Below are positions 9,422-19,614 of a stretch of 64,000 nucleotides of DNA, piece after piece (the first letter of the stretch is position 1; each line of letters opens with the position of its first letter). Origin of the DNA: Corynebacterium sp. Marseille-P4321. Its GTDB lineage: Bacteria; Actinomycetota; Actinomycetes; Mycobacteriales; Mycobacteriaceae. A program made the translations under genes and the position numbers. The DNA is taken from the NCBI RefSeq assembly GCF_903645305.1, contig NZ_CAHJXO010000001.1, positions 434,001 to 498,000 of the forward strand, given 5' to 3'. The notes beneath the pieces are model-generated. The model ran no database searches and was not told the DNA's origin. It saw only the letters and a program-made list of their open reading frames with translations.

Positions 9422-9815
9422 GCCCCTTGCGGATGGTTTCCGCTGCTGCGTCCATCTTCGCGTCGTCGGTGGAATCCGGGCTCATTGCGCGCGAGAGGTC
9501 GTAGCCGGACATGTCGTCGGCCGGGAAGACGTGGATGTGGGCGTGCGGCACCTCGAAGCCGGCAATGAGGTAGCCCGCGCGCGACGCGCCGAACTCACGC
9601 ACAATCACCTGGCCGATTGCCTGGGCCACCTCGTTCATGTGCGCCCACAGCTCAGGCGAAAGATCGGTCCACTTATCCACCTCTTCTACCGGCACCACCA
9701 GGGTGTGGCCGTAGGCGACCGGCTCGATGGTGAGGAAGGCCGCGACCGTGTCGTCCTGGTACACGATGCGCCCGGGGATCTCGCCTGCAATGATCTTGCT
9801 GAATACAGTAGCCAT
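9399..9815 (-). CDS. HIT-family nucleotide-binding protein
   Basis: 138-residue histidine-triad protein. The nucleophile motif HAHIHVF is the HxHxH(x) signature; the N-terminus has FSKIIAGEIPGRIVYQDD, the usual first strand of bacterial HIT proteins. These hydrolyse nucleotide-phosphoramidates such as AMP-lysine; the physiological substrate here is unknown. A minus-strand -10-like TAGCGT (9824-9829 on the plus strand) ends 8 bases before the ATG, suggesting a leaderless mRNA divergent from purD. Confidence 0.88.
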   Translation of the reverse strand: MATVFSKIIAGEIPGRIVYQDDTVAAFLTIEPVAYGHTLVVPVEEVDKWTDLSPELWAHMNEVAQAIGQVIVREFGASRAGYLIAGFEVPHAHIHVFPADDMSGYDLSRAMSPDSTDDAKMDAAAETIRKGLTQPEAK

Positions 9816-9833
9816 GCCTTAAAACGCTACCGG

Positions 9834-9846
9834 TAAATTAGTGGCC
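9834..9846 (+). promoter_or_regulatory. Leaderless-type -10 box of purD
   Basis: TAAATT at 9834-9839 lies 7 bases before ATG 9847, so transcription would start at or next to the initiation codon. The divergent HIT promoter overlaps this 30-base gap. Confidence 0.5.
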
Positions 9847-11103
9847 ATGCGCGTACTAGTGATCGGTTCGGGCGGCCGCGAACACGCCCTTCTCAACGCA
9901 ATGCAGGGCAACGAGCTTTTCGTCGCGCCGGGCAACGCCGGCATGGCGAATGTGGCCGAGGTGCATGCGGTGGACGTGAACGACCCGGCCGCCATCGTGG
10001 CGCTGGCGCGGGAGCTCGCCGCGGACCTGGTGGTCATCGGCCCGGAGATTCCGCTTGTGGCGGGTGCCGCGGATGCGCTGCGCGAGGCTGGTATCGACGT
10101 GTTCGGCCCTAGCCAGGCGGCCGCGGCGCTGGAGGGGTCGAAGGCGTTTGCTAAGGAAGTCATGGCCGCGGCCGGGGTGCGCACCGCCTCCGCCACGCGG
10201 GTAGAAGCAGCCGCTGAAATCGAGGCGGCGCTCGATGAGTATGGCCCGCGCTACGTGGTCAAAGACGACGGGCTGGCCGGTGGGAAGGGCGTGGTGGTTA
10301 CGGAGGATCGTCGAGAAGCTGCTGCCCATGCCGAAGCCGTTATCGCCGCGGGCAACCCGGTGCTCTTCGAATCCTTCCTCGAGGGCCCCGAGGTGAGCCT
10401 GTTTTGCCTGGTGGACGGCGAAATGGTCGTGCCGCTTCAGCCCGCGCAGGACCACAAGCGCGCCTACGACGGCGACGAGGGCCCCAACACCGGCGGCATG
10501 GGCGCCTACACCCCGTTGCCGTGGTTGCCCGAGGGCGGGGTGCAGGTGCTTGTCGACGACATCGCGCGACCGGTTGCCCGCGAAATGGTGAATCGGGGCG
10601 TGCCCTACCAGGGGCTGTTGTACATCGGTGCGGCGTGGGGCCCGGAAGGCCCGGCCGTGGTGGAGTTCAACGCGCGCTTCGGCGACCCGGAGACCCAAGC
10701 TGTGCTCGCGCTGCTGGAAAGCCCGCTGGCGGAAGTGCTGCAGGCGGTGGCGCAAGGCCGCTTGGCGGACTACATCGCGCAGTCGGGGGAGCTGAAGTGG
10801 CGCGACGGATACGCCGCCACCGTGGTGCTCGCCGCCGAAGGCTACCCGCAGGCCGCGAAGACCGGCGGGGCGATCACGGGCCCGGTGGATGATCCGGCAA
10901 CGGTGCTGCACGCCGGCACCGGTACCCAGGGCGGGCAGCTAGTGGCCACAGGCGGGCGCGTGCTGAACGCCATCGGCCGGGGTGCCACGCTTGAAGAGGC
11001 GGTCGCGGACGCCTACAAGGTGATTGAAAAGATCGGCCTGCCGGGCTCGTTCTACCGCAAAGACATCGCCCGCCCCGCGATCGAGGGAGCTATCTCCCTA
11101 TGA
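9847..11103 (+). CDS. purD: Phosphoribosylamine--glycine ligase PurD
   Basis: ATP-grasp GAR synthetase, the second step of de novo purine synthesis (phosphoribosylamine + glycine + ATP). The N-terminus [15 protein letters not shown] is diagnostic; further marks are [28 protein letters not shown] (ATP lid) and [14 protein letters not shown] (metal-binding). 418 aa is normal length. ATG 9847 begins exactly at the conserved MRVLVIG; the in-frame GTG six bases upstream is less likely. The stop overlaps the purB start (ATGA). Confidence 0.97.
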   Translation: MRVLVIGSGGREHALLNAMQGNELFVAPGNAGMANVAEVHAVDVNDPAAIVALARELAADLVVIGPEIPLVAGAADALREAGIDVFGPSQAAAALEGSKAFAKEVMAAAGVRTASATRVEAAAEIEAALDEYGPRYVVKDDGLAGGKGVVVTEDRREAAAHAEAVIAAGNPVLFESFLEGPEVSLFCLVDGEMVVPLQPAQDHKRAYDGDEGPNTGGMGAYTPLPWLPEGGVQVLVDDIARPVAREMVNRGVPYQGLLYIGAAWGPEGPAVVEFNARFGDPETQAVLALLESPLAEVLQAVAQGRLADYIAQSGELKWRDGYAATVVLAAEGYPQAAKTGGAITGPVDDPATVLHAGTGTQGGQLVATGGRVLNAIGRGATLEEAVADAYKVIEKIGLPGSFYRKDIARPAIEGAISL

Positions 11104-12536
11104 TTGAGCGCGTGAAACCGAACAACGCGAATGTCCTGTCCAACCGGTACGCCTCCCCAGAAATGGCTACGTTGTGGAGCGCGGACCACAAGATCATCCT
11201 GGAGCGCCAGCTGTGGATCGCCGTGCTGCGCGCCCAGAAGGAGCTCGGCGTCGAGGTAGCCGAAGGCGCCATTGAGGCCTACGAGCGCGTCATCGACCAG
11301 GTGGACCTGACCTCCATCGCGGAGCGCGAGAAGGTCACCCGCCACGACGTGAAGGCTCGGATCGAGGAGTTCAATGCGCTCGCGGGCTTCGAGGAAATCC
11401 ACAAGGGGATGACCTCGCGCGACCTCACCGAAAACGTGGAGCAGCTGCAGATCTACCGCTCGCTGGAGCTTACGCGTGACAAGGCCATCGCCCTGCTCAA
11501 GGCCGTGGGCAACCGTGCGGGCGAGTACAAGTCGCTTGTGATGGCGGGCCGCTCCCACAACGTGGCCGCCCAGGCCACCACCCTGGGCAAGCGCTTCGCC
11601 TCAGCTGCGGACGAGATCCTGGTGGCGGTAGAAAGCATCGAGGAGCTGCTCGGCCGCTACCCGCTGCGAGGCATCAAGGGCCCGATGGGCACCGCCCAGG
11701 ACATGCTGGACCTCATGGGCGGCGATGAAGAGAAGCTGGCTGCACTGGAGACGGAGATCGCGCGCGGGCTGGGCTTCGACCGCGTCTTCGACTCGGTGGG
11801 CCAGGTCTACCCCCGCTCCCTCGACTTCGACGCAGTGAGCGCGCTGGTGCAGCTGGGCGCGGGCCCGTCGTCGCTGGCCACCACCATCCGCCTCATGGCA
11901 GGCAATGAAACGGTGACCGAGGGATTCAAGGAAGGCCAGGTCGGTTCCTCCGCGATGCCGCACAAGATGAACGCGCGCTCCTGCGAACGCGTCGGCGGCT
12001 TCCAGGTCATCCTGCGAGGCTACCTCACCATGGTGGCGGACCTCGCCGGACAGCAGTGGAACGAGGGCGACGTGTTCTGCTCCGTGGTCCGCCGCGTGGC
12101 GCTGCCGGATGCGTTCTTCGCCATCGACGGCCAGCTGGAAACCATGCTCACCGTGCTCGACGAGTTCGGGGCGTTCCCCGCCATGATCAACCGCGAGCTC
12201 GACCGTTACCTGCCTTTCTTGGCCACCACGCGCATCCTCATGGCGTCGGTACGCGCGGGCGTGGGCCGCGAAACGGCACACGAGGTGATCAAGGAAAACG
12301 CGGTGGCCATGGCGCTGGACATGCGCGAAAACGGCGCGGAGCAGAACCTGGTGGAGCGCCTCGCCGCCGACGAGCGCCTGCCGTTGAGCGCTGACGCACT
12401 CAACGAGGCCCTTGAGGACCGCCACGCGTTCATCGGAGCCGCCGAGTCGCAGGTGGATCGTGTGTTGGACAGGGTGCAGAAGCTTATCGACGCTCACCCG
12501 GACGCCGCCGCCTACACCCCCGGCGACATCCTCTAG
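11100..12536 (+). CDS. purB: Adenylosuccinate lyase PurB
   Basis: Fumarase/aspartase-superfamily lyase acting twice in purine synthesis (SAICAR to AICAR, adenylosuccinate to AMP). Signature loop [16 protein letters not shown] with catalytic Ser; the His-containing segments [13 protein letters not shown] and [11 protein letters not shown] carry the other active-site residues. 478 aa. It starts inside the purD stop (ATGA), so the two are translated in a coupled way. The last 50 bases hold a GCTTATCGACG copy (12482) read as KLIDAH. Confidence 0.97.
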   Translation: MIERVKPNNANVLSNRYASPEMATLWSADHKIILERQLWIAVLRAQKELGVEVAEGAIEAYERVIDQVDLTSIAEREKVTRHDVKARIEEFNALAGFEEIHKGMTSRDLTENVEQLQIYRSLELTRDKAIALLKAVGNRAGEYKSLVMAGRSHNVAAQATTLGKRFASAADEILVAVESIEELLGRYPLRGIKGPMGTAQDMLDLMGGDEEKLAALETEIARGLGFDRVFDSVGQVYPRSLDFDAVSALVQLGAGPSSLATTIRLMAGNETVTEGFKEGQVGSSAMPHKMNARSCERVGGFQVILRGYLTMVADLAGQQWNEGDVFCSVVRRVALPDAFFAIDGQLETMLTVLDEFGAFPAMINRELDRYLPFLATTRILMASVRAGVGRETAHEVIKENAVAMALDMRENGAEQNLVERLAADERLPLSADALNEALEDRHAFIGAAESQVDRVLDRVQKLIDAHPDAAAYTPGDIL

Positions 12537-13111
12537 CGCCAGCTAAAGCTGGTGTCCTGGGTGCTCAGCTCCACCCCGGTGCCCTCGATGCCCGGGTTGG
12601 CGGTGCCCACCCAGGAAGCCACGTACGTGCGCTGCGGCTCGCCTGCGACGAGGTCGCCGGTGTAGCCGCTCAGCGGCACCAGCTCTGAGCCTCCGTCAGG
12701 TGCTTCGTCGGCTGCTTCGGCTGCTTCGGCGCAGTAGGCGGGGTCGGCGAGGTTGGCGTAGCGGGAGCCGTCGATAGGCTTCAGCTCCGGCAGCGCGACG
12801 GTGACATCCGTGCTGAACACGCCCACCGCCACCGGGGTGAGCTCCACGGGGAAACAGATGAACTGCTTTGTTTGGGCGGCGGACCTGGGGGCGTCGATAA
12901 GCTTCGGCTTTTCAACCTTCACTTCCCACTGCACCGGCACGTGATGCGCGACATCCTCCGTGACCACCTTCGCCACCTGCCCGAACCTCAGCGTGGCGCC
13001 GTCCTTCGTCTCGCTGAACTCCGGCATTTCGCCCGTGAAATCGCTGGCGGGCGCGCACGCCGCAAGCCATAGGGCCACGGGCAGGAGGACGGCGGTCGCG
13101 CGCTTTCGCAT
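12533..13111 (-). CDS. Putative lipoprotein, unknown function
   Basis: 192 residues from ATG 13111. The signal peptide has core [10 protein letters not shown] and lipobox LAAC, predicting lipidation and export. The mature part has no domain I recognise; it is hydrophilic, with two or three Cys (FICFPVE, AYCAEA) that could form a disulfide. It is convergent with purB (4-base overlap) and divergent from purC, with which it shares overlapping -10 elements. The start seven residues downstream of the longest frame is preferred because it fits both the signal peptide and the promoter spacing. Confidence 0.7.
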   Translation of the reverse strand: MRKRATAVLLPVALWLAACAPASDFTGEMPEFSETKDGATLRFGQVAKVVTEDVAHHVPVQWEVKVEKPKLIDAPRSAAQTKQFICFPVELTPVAVGVFSTDVTVALPELKPIDGSRYANLADPAYCAEAAEAADEAPDGGSELVPLSGYTGDLVAGEPQRTYVASWVGTANPGIEGTGVELSTQDTSFSWR

Positions 13112-13130
13112 GGCGAATATACTAACGCGC
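13112..13130. promoter_or_regulatory. Overlapping divergent leaderless promoters (purC / lipoprotein)
   Basis: TATACT on the plus strand (13118-13123) ends 7 bases before the purC ATG. TAGTAT on the minus strand (ATACTA at 13119-13124) ends 7 bases before the lipoprotein ATG. The two -10 hexamers overlap by five bases, so only one polymerase can occupy the site at a time. Confidence 0.6.
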
Positions 13131-14027
13131 ATGCGTCCAGAGCTTTCTGATTACACCCACCTCTCCGGCGGCAAAGTCCGCGAGATCTACGAGGTGGACG
13201 ACAAGACCCTGCTCATGGTGGCCACCGACCGTATCTCGGCCTACGACTACTCGCTTGAGCCCGCCATCCCGGACAAGGGGCGGATTCTCACCGCGACCGC
13301 GATGTTCTTCTTCGAGCTGCTCGAAGACATCCCGAACCACCTCGCCGGGCCGATCGATGACCCACGCATCCCCGAGGAAGTGCTCGGCCGCGCGATCGTG
13401 GTGCAGAAGCTGGACATGGTGCCGTTCGAATGCGTGGCGCGCGGCTACCTCACCGGAAGCGGCAAGAAAGAGTACGACGCCGCCGGGATGGTGTGCGGCG
13501 TAAAGCTGCCGGAGGGGCTCACCGAAGCGTCGAAGCTACCCGAGCCGATCTTCACCCCCGCGACGAAGGCGGAGCAAGGCGACCACGACATCAACGTCAC
13601 CTTCGAGCAGATGGCTGGCAAGCTCGGAGCCGAGCTGGCCGGTGAACTGCGCGACCGCACCCTGGAGATCTACAGCCGCGCCGCGGAGTACGCGGCCTCG
13701 CGCGGCATCATCCTGGCCGACACGAAGCTGGAGTTCGGCCGCGACGCCGAAGGCAACATCGTGCTGGCGGACGAGGTGCTCACCCCGGATTCCTCGCGTT
13801 ACTGGCCAGCGGATGAGTACGAGGAGGGCAAAACGCAGCCGAGCTTTGACAAGCAGTACGTGCGCGACTGGCTCACCAGCCCGAAATCAGGTTGGGACCC
13901 GGACGAGGGCACCCAGCCGCCGGAGCTGCCAGGCTCCGTGGTGGAGGCCACCCGCGAACGCTACATCGAGGCCTACGAGCGACTCTCGGGGCGGCGCTTC
14001 GCAGACTGGCCGGGGGTTGGCGCGTAA
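13131..14027 (+). CDS. purC: Phosphoribosylaminoimidazole-succinocarboxamide synthase PurC
   Basis: SAICAR synthetase, which joins CAIR and aspartate with ATP. Family marks: [27 protein letters not shown] near the N-terminus, [15 protein letters not shown], and [13 protein letters not shown] with [15 protein letters not shown] towards the C-terminus. 298 aa, normal length. ATG 13131 is preferred over an upstream extension into the divergent lipoprotein because TATACT is placed exactly for leaderless transcription and the protein begins with the family start [19 protein letters not shown]. Confidence 0.96.
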   Translation: MRPELSDYTHLSGGKVREIYEVDDKTLLMVATDRISAYDYSLEPAIPDKGRILTATAMFFFELLEDIPNHLAGPIDDPRIPEEVLGRAIVVQKLDMVPFECVARGYLTGSGKKEYDAAGMVCGVKLPEGLTEASKLPEPIFTPATKAEQGDHDINVTFEQMAGKLGAELAGELRDRTLEIYSRAAEYAASRGIILADTKLEFGRDAEGNIVLADEVLTPDSSRYWPADEYEEGKTQPSFDKQYVRDWLTSPKSGWDPDEGTQPPELPGSVVEATRERYIEAYERLSGRRFADWPGVGA

Positions 14028-14080
14028 CGGAGCGGAGGTTCGCGGAGGCTTGCCGAGGCTAGCGCGTAGGCTGGCGTCCC

Positions 14081-16291
14081 ATGGACGCACCCAAGGCAGC
14101 AAAACATCCGATTACCCGCACGTTCCACGGCCGCGAGTTCGTGGACGACTACGAGTGGTTGCGCGATAAGGAAAATCCGGAAACTGTCGCGTACCTCGAG
14201 GCGGAAAACGCCTACACCAACGAGCGCACCGCCAGCTTCCAGCCGCTGGCGGACGACATCTACGCCGAGATCAAAGGCCGCATCAAGGAAACGGACATGT
14301 CCGTGCCACAGCGCCAGGGCGACTGGTGGTACTACGGCCGCACGATCGAGGGCAAGAGCTACGGCATCTCGTGTCGCGTGCCGGTTGAGGAGGGCTCGGA
14401 CCCGTGGGCGCCGCCGGAGGTCACCGATTCGATGCCGCAGGAGCAGGTGCTTCTCGACGTCAACGTGCTCGCCGAGGGGCACGACTTCTTTTCGCTCGGC
14501 GCGTCCTCTGTGTCTACCTCGGGCCGGCTCTTGGCGTACTCCTACGACACGGAAGGCGACGAGCGCTTCACGCTGCGCATCAAGAACCTGGAAACCGGCG
14601 AGTTGCTCGACGACCAGCTCGACGGCATCTTCTACGGCGCCACTTGGGCAGGGGAGGACTACCTGTTCTACGTGCGCGTGGATGACGCGTGGCGGCCGTT
14701 CCAGGTGTGGCGCCACAAGGTGGGCACCGCCGCGGATGAGGACGTGCTGGTGCACCAGGAGGACGACGAGAAGTTCGGCGTTGGCGTAGGGGCGGACCGC
14801 TCGGAGCGCTACCTGATGATCGTCGCATCGTCCTCTTTGACCAGCGAATACCGCGTCGCGCCGCTTGCCGATCCCACGGCGGAGTTCGAGGTGCTCTGGC
14901 AGCGCGAACCGGGAGTGGAGTACCACCCGGACCTCGCGGTCCTCGCGGGCGAAAACGGCGGGGAAGAGGAGTTCTGGGTGGTCACGCACAACACGCGCGG
15001 GCCGAACTTCGCCGTCTCCGCAGTTCCGGTTGAGGGCCCCCTGCCGGACCTGCGTGACGCGAACGTACTCGTGCCGCATTCCGACACGATGCGCATCGAA
15101 GGCATCGACACCTACCGCGACTTCATGTTCATGGGATACCGTCGCGGCGGCATCCCCCGCATCGCGGTGTCAGACCTCACCGGCGGCGAGTTCGCGCCGT
15201 TTACAGAACTCGAGTTCTCCGAAGAGCTCTACTCCGCAGGCTTGGGCGGCAACCCGGAGTGGGACGCGCCCGTGGTGCGGGTCGGCTACACGTCGTTCAC
15301 CCAACCGTCGCAGGTGTTGAACTACCGCGTAGCTACCGGCGAATTCACGTTGCTGAAAGAACAGGAGGTGCAAGGCGGTTACAACCCGGACGACTATGAG
15401 GCGTTCCGCGTATGGGCCACCGCCGAGGACGGCACGGAGGTGCCGGTGAGTGTGGTGCGCCGAGTGGGCGTCGATAAGCATGCTCCTGCACTGCTCTACG
15501 GGTACGGCTCCTACGAAGCGTCGACCGACCCCTACTTCTCCGTGGCGCGGCTGTCGCTGCTGGACCGCGGGATGGTGTGGGCGTGTGCGCACGTGCGCGG
15601 CGGCGGCGAAATGGGCCGCACCTGGTACGACCACGGCAAGATGCTGCACAAGAAAAACACGTTCACCGATTTCATCGCCGCCGCCGACCGCTTGGTGGAG
15701 CTGGGGCTGACCAGTTACGACCAGCTCGTGGCCGAGGGCGGATCGGCTGGCGGGCTGCTCATGGGCGCCGTGGCGAACCTGGCGCCCGAGAAGTTCGCGG
15801 GCATCCAGGCGATCGTGCCGTTCGTCGACCCACTGACCTCTATTTTGAAGCCGGAGCTGCCGCTCACCGTCGGTGAGTGGGAGGAGTGGGGCGACCCGTA
15901 CCACGACGCGGAGGTCTACGACTACATGTCGGGCTACGCGCCGTATGAAAACGTCGTGGCGCAGGATTACCCGGATATCCTTGCCGTGACCAGCCTGAAC
16001 GACACCCGCGTGCTGTACGTCGAGCCCGCGAAGTGGGTGGCGAAGCTACGCGAAGTGGCCACCGGCGGCGAGATCCTGCTGAAGACGGAGATGTCCGCTG
16101 GGCACGGGGGCGTTTCCGGCAGGTACGCGAAGTGGAAGCAGACCGGGTTCGAGTACGCCTGGACGCTTGTGAAGTCGGGCGCGGTGGAGCCGGGCGCGGT
16201 GGAGCCGGGCGCGGTGGAGCCGGGCGCGGTGGAGCCGGGCGCGGTGAATTCGGGCGCGGTGAATTCGGGCAACATGGAAACCGGCAAGTAG
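14081..16291 (+). CDS. ptrB: Oligopeptidase B / prolyl oligopeptidase family (S9A)
   Basis: 736-residue cytosolic serine peptidase. The N-terminal beta-propeller is introduced by DDYEWLRDKENPETVAYLEAEN; the C-terminal alpha/beta-hydrolase domain has AHVRGGGEMGRTWYDHGK, nucleophile GGSAGGLLMGA (Ser555), DTRVLYVEPAKW around the Asp and SAGHGG with the catalytic His. Oligopeptidase B cleaves short peptides after Lys/Arg. The extreme C-terminus is unusual: four GAVEP and two GAVNS pentapeptides (nt 16178-16267) after the conserved end, probably a dispensable tail that expanded by slippage. Confidence 0.93.
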   Translation: MDAPKAAKHPITRTFHGREFVDDYEWLRDKENPETVAYLEAENAYTNERTASFQPLADDIYAEIKGRIKETDMSVPQRQGDWWYYGRTIEGKSYGISCRVPVEEGSDPWAPPEVTDSMPQEQVLLDVNVLAEGHDFFSLGASSVSTSGRLLAYSYDTEGDERFTLRIKNLETGELLDDQLDGIFYGATWAGEDYLFYVRVDDAWRPFQVWRHKVGTAADEDVLVHQEDDEKFGVGVGADRSERYLMIVASSSLTSEYRVAPLADPTAEFEVLWQREPGVEYHPDLAVLAGENGGEEEFWVVTHNTRGPNFAVSAVPVEGPLPDLRDANVLVPHSDTMRIEGIDTYRDFMFMGYRRGGIPRIAVSDLTGGEFAPFTELEFSEELYSAGLGGNPEWDAPVVRVGYTSFTQPSQVLNYRVATGEFTLLKEQEVQGGYNPDDYEAFRVWATAEDGTEVPVSVVRRVGVDKHAPALLYGYGSYEASTDPYFSVARLSLLDRGMVWACAHVRGGGEMGRTWYDHGKMLHKKNTFTDFIAAADRLVELGLTSYDQLVAEGGSAGGLLMGAVANLAPEKFAGIQAIVPFVDPLTSILKPELPLTVGEWEEWGDPYHDAEVYDYMSGYAPYENVVAQDYPDILAVTSLNDTRVLYVEPAKWVAKLREVATGGEILLKTEMSAGHGGVSGRYAKWKQTGFEYAWTLVKSGAVEPGAVEPGAVEPGAVEPGAVNSGAVNSGNMETGK
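16178..16267 (+). repeat. 15-bp tandem repeat at the 3' end of ptrB
   Basis: Six in-frame copies of a 15-bp unit: four GGCGCGGTGGAGCCG (GAVEP) followed by two diverged copies (GAVNS). The repeat keeps the frame, so copy-number change alters only the length of the C-terminal tail. Confidence 0.9.
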
Positions 16292-16358
16292 CCACCCTGC
16301 CTAGCCCCACCCGACCCAGCCCCACCAACCCAGCAGGCCGCCCGGCCCCAACCCCGGT

Positions 16359-17847
16359 TTAGGGCCGCGGCTTACATTCGAACAGCACGGGGTCGGGTCG
16401 GTGGCGCTCGGTGGGCGGGTGCTTCGCCCTTGCCTTCGCGGCATGTCGCTGACCTGGTGATTCCTGGTACTGGTAGGTGGTGGGGCGCCGAGGTGGCCCG
16501 CCGCCGGCGGGTTGGTATATCACGTCGCCGGAGTCTGGATCCCGGTCGAAGTAGCCTTTGTTGCCTTCGCCGTTTCTTGCGTCGTTGTTGCACATGTGGT
16601 GTTCGCGACACAGGAGGATCATGTTGTCGATGCTGGTGAGCCCGCCTCTGAGGAACGATTCGAGGTGGTGTGCCTCCAGCTCCACACCGGGCTTGGTGCA
16701 GCCGTTCCAGGCGCACACTCCCTGCATGGCGATGCCGCGCGAGACGCTGGCCGACAGAGGCGAAACGGGCGCGGCCGAGGGACAGCGGCACGCCTGTTGC
16801 AGAGTCGAGCTGAAGGAGGAAGCTGTCTCCGGCCAGCCCGAGGCGGACGATGTCTATAGGCGTGAGGGACACTGAGGTGTTCGTGGTGAATTGGGTGTAG
16901 GCATCGGCCCCGAGGAGGTCCTCGAGCGTCAACGTGATCACCACGGTGCCCACCCCGCCCCGCGCCGCCGAAGATGCGCTGCCGTAGCGACGCAGGATTT
17001 CATCGAGCTGGTCGCAGCGGCGCTGGTGCTTGCGCCGGGTGTCGCGGTCGGCGGCGTCGGCGCCATCCATGTTTGAGCCGAGGTGATCGCCGGCCGCGAG
17101 GGCGGCTTCGAGAAGCGCGCGGGACGCGGCATCGAGGTATCCCTTGAGTTCGGATCCCCCGTCGGCGTCGGGAGCGCCGAGCCAGATGCCGCGCTTCTTC
17201 CAGGCCGCGAGCGGATCCTTCTTCCCCTCGTAATCCTTGCCCTTCTTGTTGGCGCGCGAGACGAGGTTGGTCACATACTTGCGCAGTTCTTCCGGTGTCA
17301 TGGTGTCGGCGGCTTCGAGCGCTTGGGCCATGATCGTTTCGGCGCCGGGGTCGGCGTGCTCGTTGAGCTGCTTGAGCGCTTGGGTGATGATGCGTTTCTT
17401 CTCCTCGCTCGCCTGGGCGGCGGCGCGCCGGGCCCGTTCTTGAGCCTCCTCCGCTTCGCGGCGGCGTCGGGCTGCTTCTTCCTCCTGGCGCTTGCGTTCG
17501 GCCTCGTCTGCGTCTTCGGCCGGCTCAGGCTCCGGCACGTTGGGCTTGCCCCAGATCAGGCGGGCTTGTTCCAGCAGGTTGAAGGCCTGGCTGCGCGACA
17601 TCCCGAGGCGCTCGGTGAGGTATTCCACGGCGTGGTTGGCGCCCACGAGGGTTCCGGCTTTATCGCGCTCGCAAACGTACGCAAACGCAACGTTGATGTT
17701 GGAAAGCAGTGGCAGTACCTCATGGAGGCGCTCCATCGCCTGGTGCGTGCCGAGCAGGTGGAGGGCGTCGGGCTGCGAGAGGTGGCTCGCAAGCTCGCTC
17801 AAACCGTCGGCGATCTTGTCTACGGACTGGTTGATTGCGGTGCTCAT
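16359..17847 (-). pseudogene. DUF222/HNH endonuclease-family gene split by a frameshift
   Basis: The N-terminal part is a DUF222 domain (from MSTAINQSVDKIADGL, with LLPLLSNINVAFAYV, AVEYLTERLGMSRSQAF), an acidic/Arg-rich coiled-coil linker (residues ~105-150) and the second half of DUF222. The HNH nuclease domain (AMQGVCAWNGCTKPG, ELEAHHLESF, DNMILLCREHH) is in another frame. A one-base gain or two-base loss around 16734-16742 separates them; restoring it gives QRLA.IAMQGVC, as in intact homologues. ATG 17847 is chosen for AAGGAGG five bases upstream. If real, the lesion removes the nuclease domain; otherwise it is a sequencing error. This family is often repeated in actinobacterial genomes. 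Confidence 0.8.
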
Positions 17848-18033
17848 TTTCACCTCCTTACCTCGGTGTTTGCGCTTCTTACGAACTTGTTGGAATCAAT
17901 ATAGAACACGCAAAGACGCAACTTTTCTTGACTAGAACACCCGTTCGAGCAATTTGCTTATCGACGAGCTCCGCGCCCCACCGCCACCCCACACGCAGCG
18001 CGGGATCCCCTGCGCTGTGCGACAATGTTTGTC
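17848..18033. other. Intergenic region with one GCTTATCGACG copy
   Basis: 186 bases between the divergent DUF222/HNH gene and the DUF2334 gene. It contains TTGCTTATCGACGAGCTCC at 17954-17972, which shares all 19 bases with the copy inside mshD (33071-33089, opposite strand). A -10-like GACAAT lies 7 bases before ATG 18034. Confidence 0.6.
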
Positions 18034-18708
18034 ATGCCTGGTCGCCTGCTCGTCTCGATTTCCTCGATTTTCGACGCCACGCTCGGCGACGTTTCCAGCC
18101 TCACCCGCGACCTCGACCGCGAGGGGGTGCCGGTGTCACTGTTGGTGGCACCCCACATCGACAAGAAGTGGCACCTGGCCAGCGACAAAAAGACCAAAAA
18201 TTGGCTTTTGGAGCAGGCTGAGCGGCGTGCGCTGATGCTCAACGGGTTCGATCAGCCGGTGCAGGGGCGCCGGTCCGAGTTCGCGAACCTCGGCGACCAT
18301 GAAGCTAGGCTGCGGTTGAAAGGCGCAACCCGCCAGATGAAGGCGCAAGGCTTCGAACTAGACATGTTCGCGCCACCCCGCTGGCGCATGTCCGACGGCA
18401 CGCTCGCAGTACTGCCGGAGTTCGGTTTCCGAGTTGCGGCCTCGACGAAGGGGATCTACCAGTTGGCGCACGGCGAGTTCGCCCAGGCGCGCAACCTTTC
18501 GGTGGGCGAGGGCTACGGTGCCGCGAAGTGGTGGCGCCGTAACGTGATCAAAGCTGCTGAGCGCGGCGCGGAGAAGGGCAACACGATCCGCTTGTCGGTA
18601 TCTGGGCGCGAGCTGGGGGAGAAGAAGGTGCGCCGCGATTTCCTGGCGGCGGCGGAGGCCGCGGCGTCTGCGGGGGCTACACCTGCGGATTACCGGGAGT
18701 ACCGCTAG
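18034..18708 (+). CDS. DUF2334-type (polysaccharide deacetylase-like) protein
   Basis: 224 residues resembling DUF2334 proteins, a distant branch of the NodB/polysaccharide-deacetylase fold. The N-terminus PGRLLVSISSIFDATLGDVSSLTRDLDREGVPVSLLVAPHID fits the first strand-helix unit with a metal-binding type Asp/His. APPRWRMSDGTLAVLPEFGFRVAAST matches the central part. No signal peptide; enzymatic activity is unproven. ATG 18034 rather than 18025 is chosen because GACAAT (18021-18026) fits leaderless start spacing. It ends 6 bases before the convergent ABC permease gene. Confidence 0.7.
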   Translation: MPGRLLVSISSIFDATLGDVSSLTRDLDREGVPVSLLVAPHIDKKWHLASDKKTKNWLLEQAERRALMLNGFDQPVQGRRSEFANLGDHEARLRLKGATRQMKAQGFELDMFAPPRWRMSDGTLAVLPEFGFRVAASTKGIYQLAHGEFAQARNLSVGEGYGAAKWWRRNVIKAAERGAEKGNTIRLSVSGRELGEKKVRRDFLAAAEAAASAGATPADYREYR

Positions 18709-18714
18709 GCGCGG

Positions 18715-19614
18715 CTACAGCGTCCCCGCACCCGACTGGCCCGCACCACCCCCAGCACCCGACCGGCCCGCAGCCACGCGAATCCGCCGACCACGCACGC
18801 GGCCAATCAGGCGGCACACCAGGTAGATGCCGAAGGAGATGAACGCGACGAACACGCTCACCGGCACTCCGGGCGCGAGGGAGAGGATCATGCCGCCGAC
18901 CGCGGAGACTTCCGCGAACAGTACCGACCACCACACCGCGTGCACCGGGTTTGCGGTGATCTGGGCGGCGGCCGCGCCGGGGGTGATGAGCAAGGACATC
19001 ACCAAAAGGGCGCCCACAATCTGCACGGATTGGGCGGACGCTATGCCCACCAGCACCGCGAAGATGAGCGACATGGTGCGCACGCGCACCCCGCACGCGG
19101 CGGCCATCACGGGGTCAGCGGAGGCGAACAGCATCGGTCGCCACAGCACCACCACCGCGGCCACCACGAGTAGAGCGGTGACAGCCAGCATGATTAGGTT
19201 CTGCCCGGACACGCCCACGATCTGGCCTGTGAGCAGGGAAAGCGCCCGGTTGGAATTGCCAGGGTAGAGGTGGATGAACAGCACGGACAGTCCCATGCCG
19301 AAGCTCATTACCACGCCCACCGCGGAGTCCTGCTGGCCCCGGAACCCCAAGGCGGCGAGCACGACAGCGGCCACGATTGCACCGGCCACCGCACCGAGCC
19401 CCACATTCAGGCCGAACAGCAGGGCGGCCGAGGCTCCCATGAGCGCGAGCTCTGAGGTCGCGTGCACCGAAAACGACATTTGCCGTAGCACGATCAGCGG
19501 CGCCATCACGCCGGAAAGAATGCCCAGCAGCACGCAAGCGACAAGGGTGACCTGCACGAAGTCGAGTGTCAGAAGTTCTGTCGTGGTGTCCCACGCGGAG
19601 GCGAGCCAGCTCAT
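18715..19614 (-). CDS. Metal (zinc/manganese-type) ABC transporter permease
   Basis: 299-residue ABC-3 family permease with about eight membrane segments (TLVACVLLGILSGVMAPLIVL, GAVAGAIVAAVVLAALGF, MLAVTALLVVAAVVVL, VGIASAQSVQIVGALLVMSLLITPGAAA). The conserved QSVQIVGALLV...PGAAA motif is that of ZnuB/MntB-type permeases. The C-terminal ~25 residues are a Gly/Arg/Ala-rich tail. It starts with ATGA overlap on the ATPase gene, completing a three-gene importer with the binding protein and ATPase. Confidence 0.88.
   Translation of the reverse strand: MSWLASAWDTTTELLTLDFVQVTLVACVLLGILSGVMAPLIVLRQMSFSVHATSELALMGASAALLFGLNVGLGAVAGAIVAAVVLAALGFRGQQDSAVGVVMSFGMGLSVLFIHLYPGNSNRALSLLTGQIVGVSGQNLIMLAVTALLVVAAVVVLWRPMLFASADPVMAAACGVRVRTMSLIFAVLVGIASAQSVQIVGALLVMSLLITPGAAAAQITANPVHAVWWSVLFAEVSAVGGMILSLAPGVPVSVFVAFISFGIYLVCRLIGRVRGRRIRVAAGRSGAGGGAGQSGAGTL

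Noticed and set aside
16178..16267. Possible CRISPR array at the ptrB 3' end
   Set aside because: Units are 15 bp, contiguous, without spacers and in frame with the gene; a coding tandem repeat explains them.
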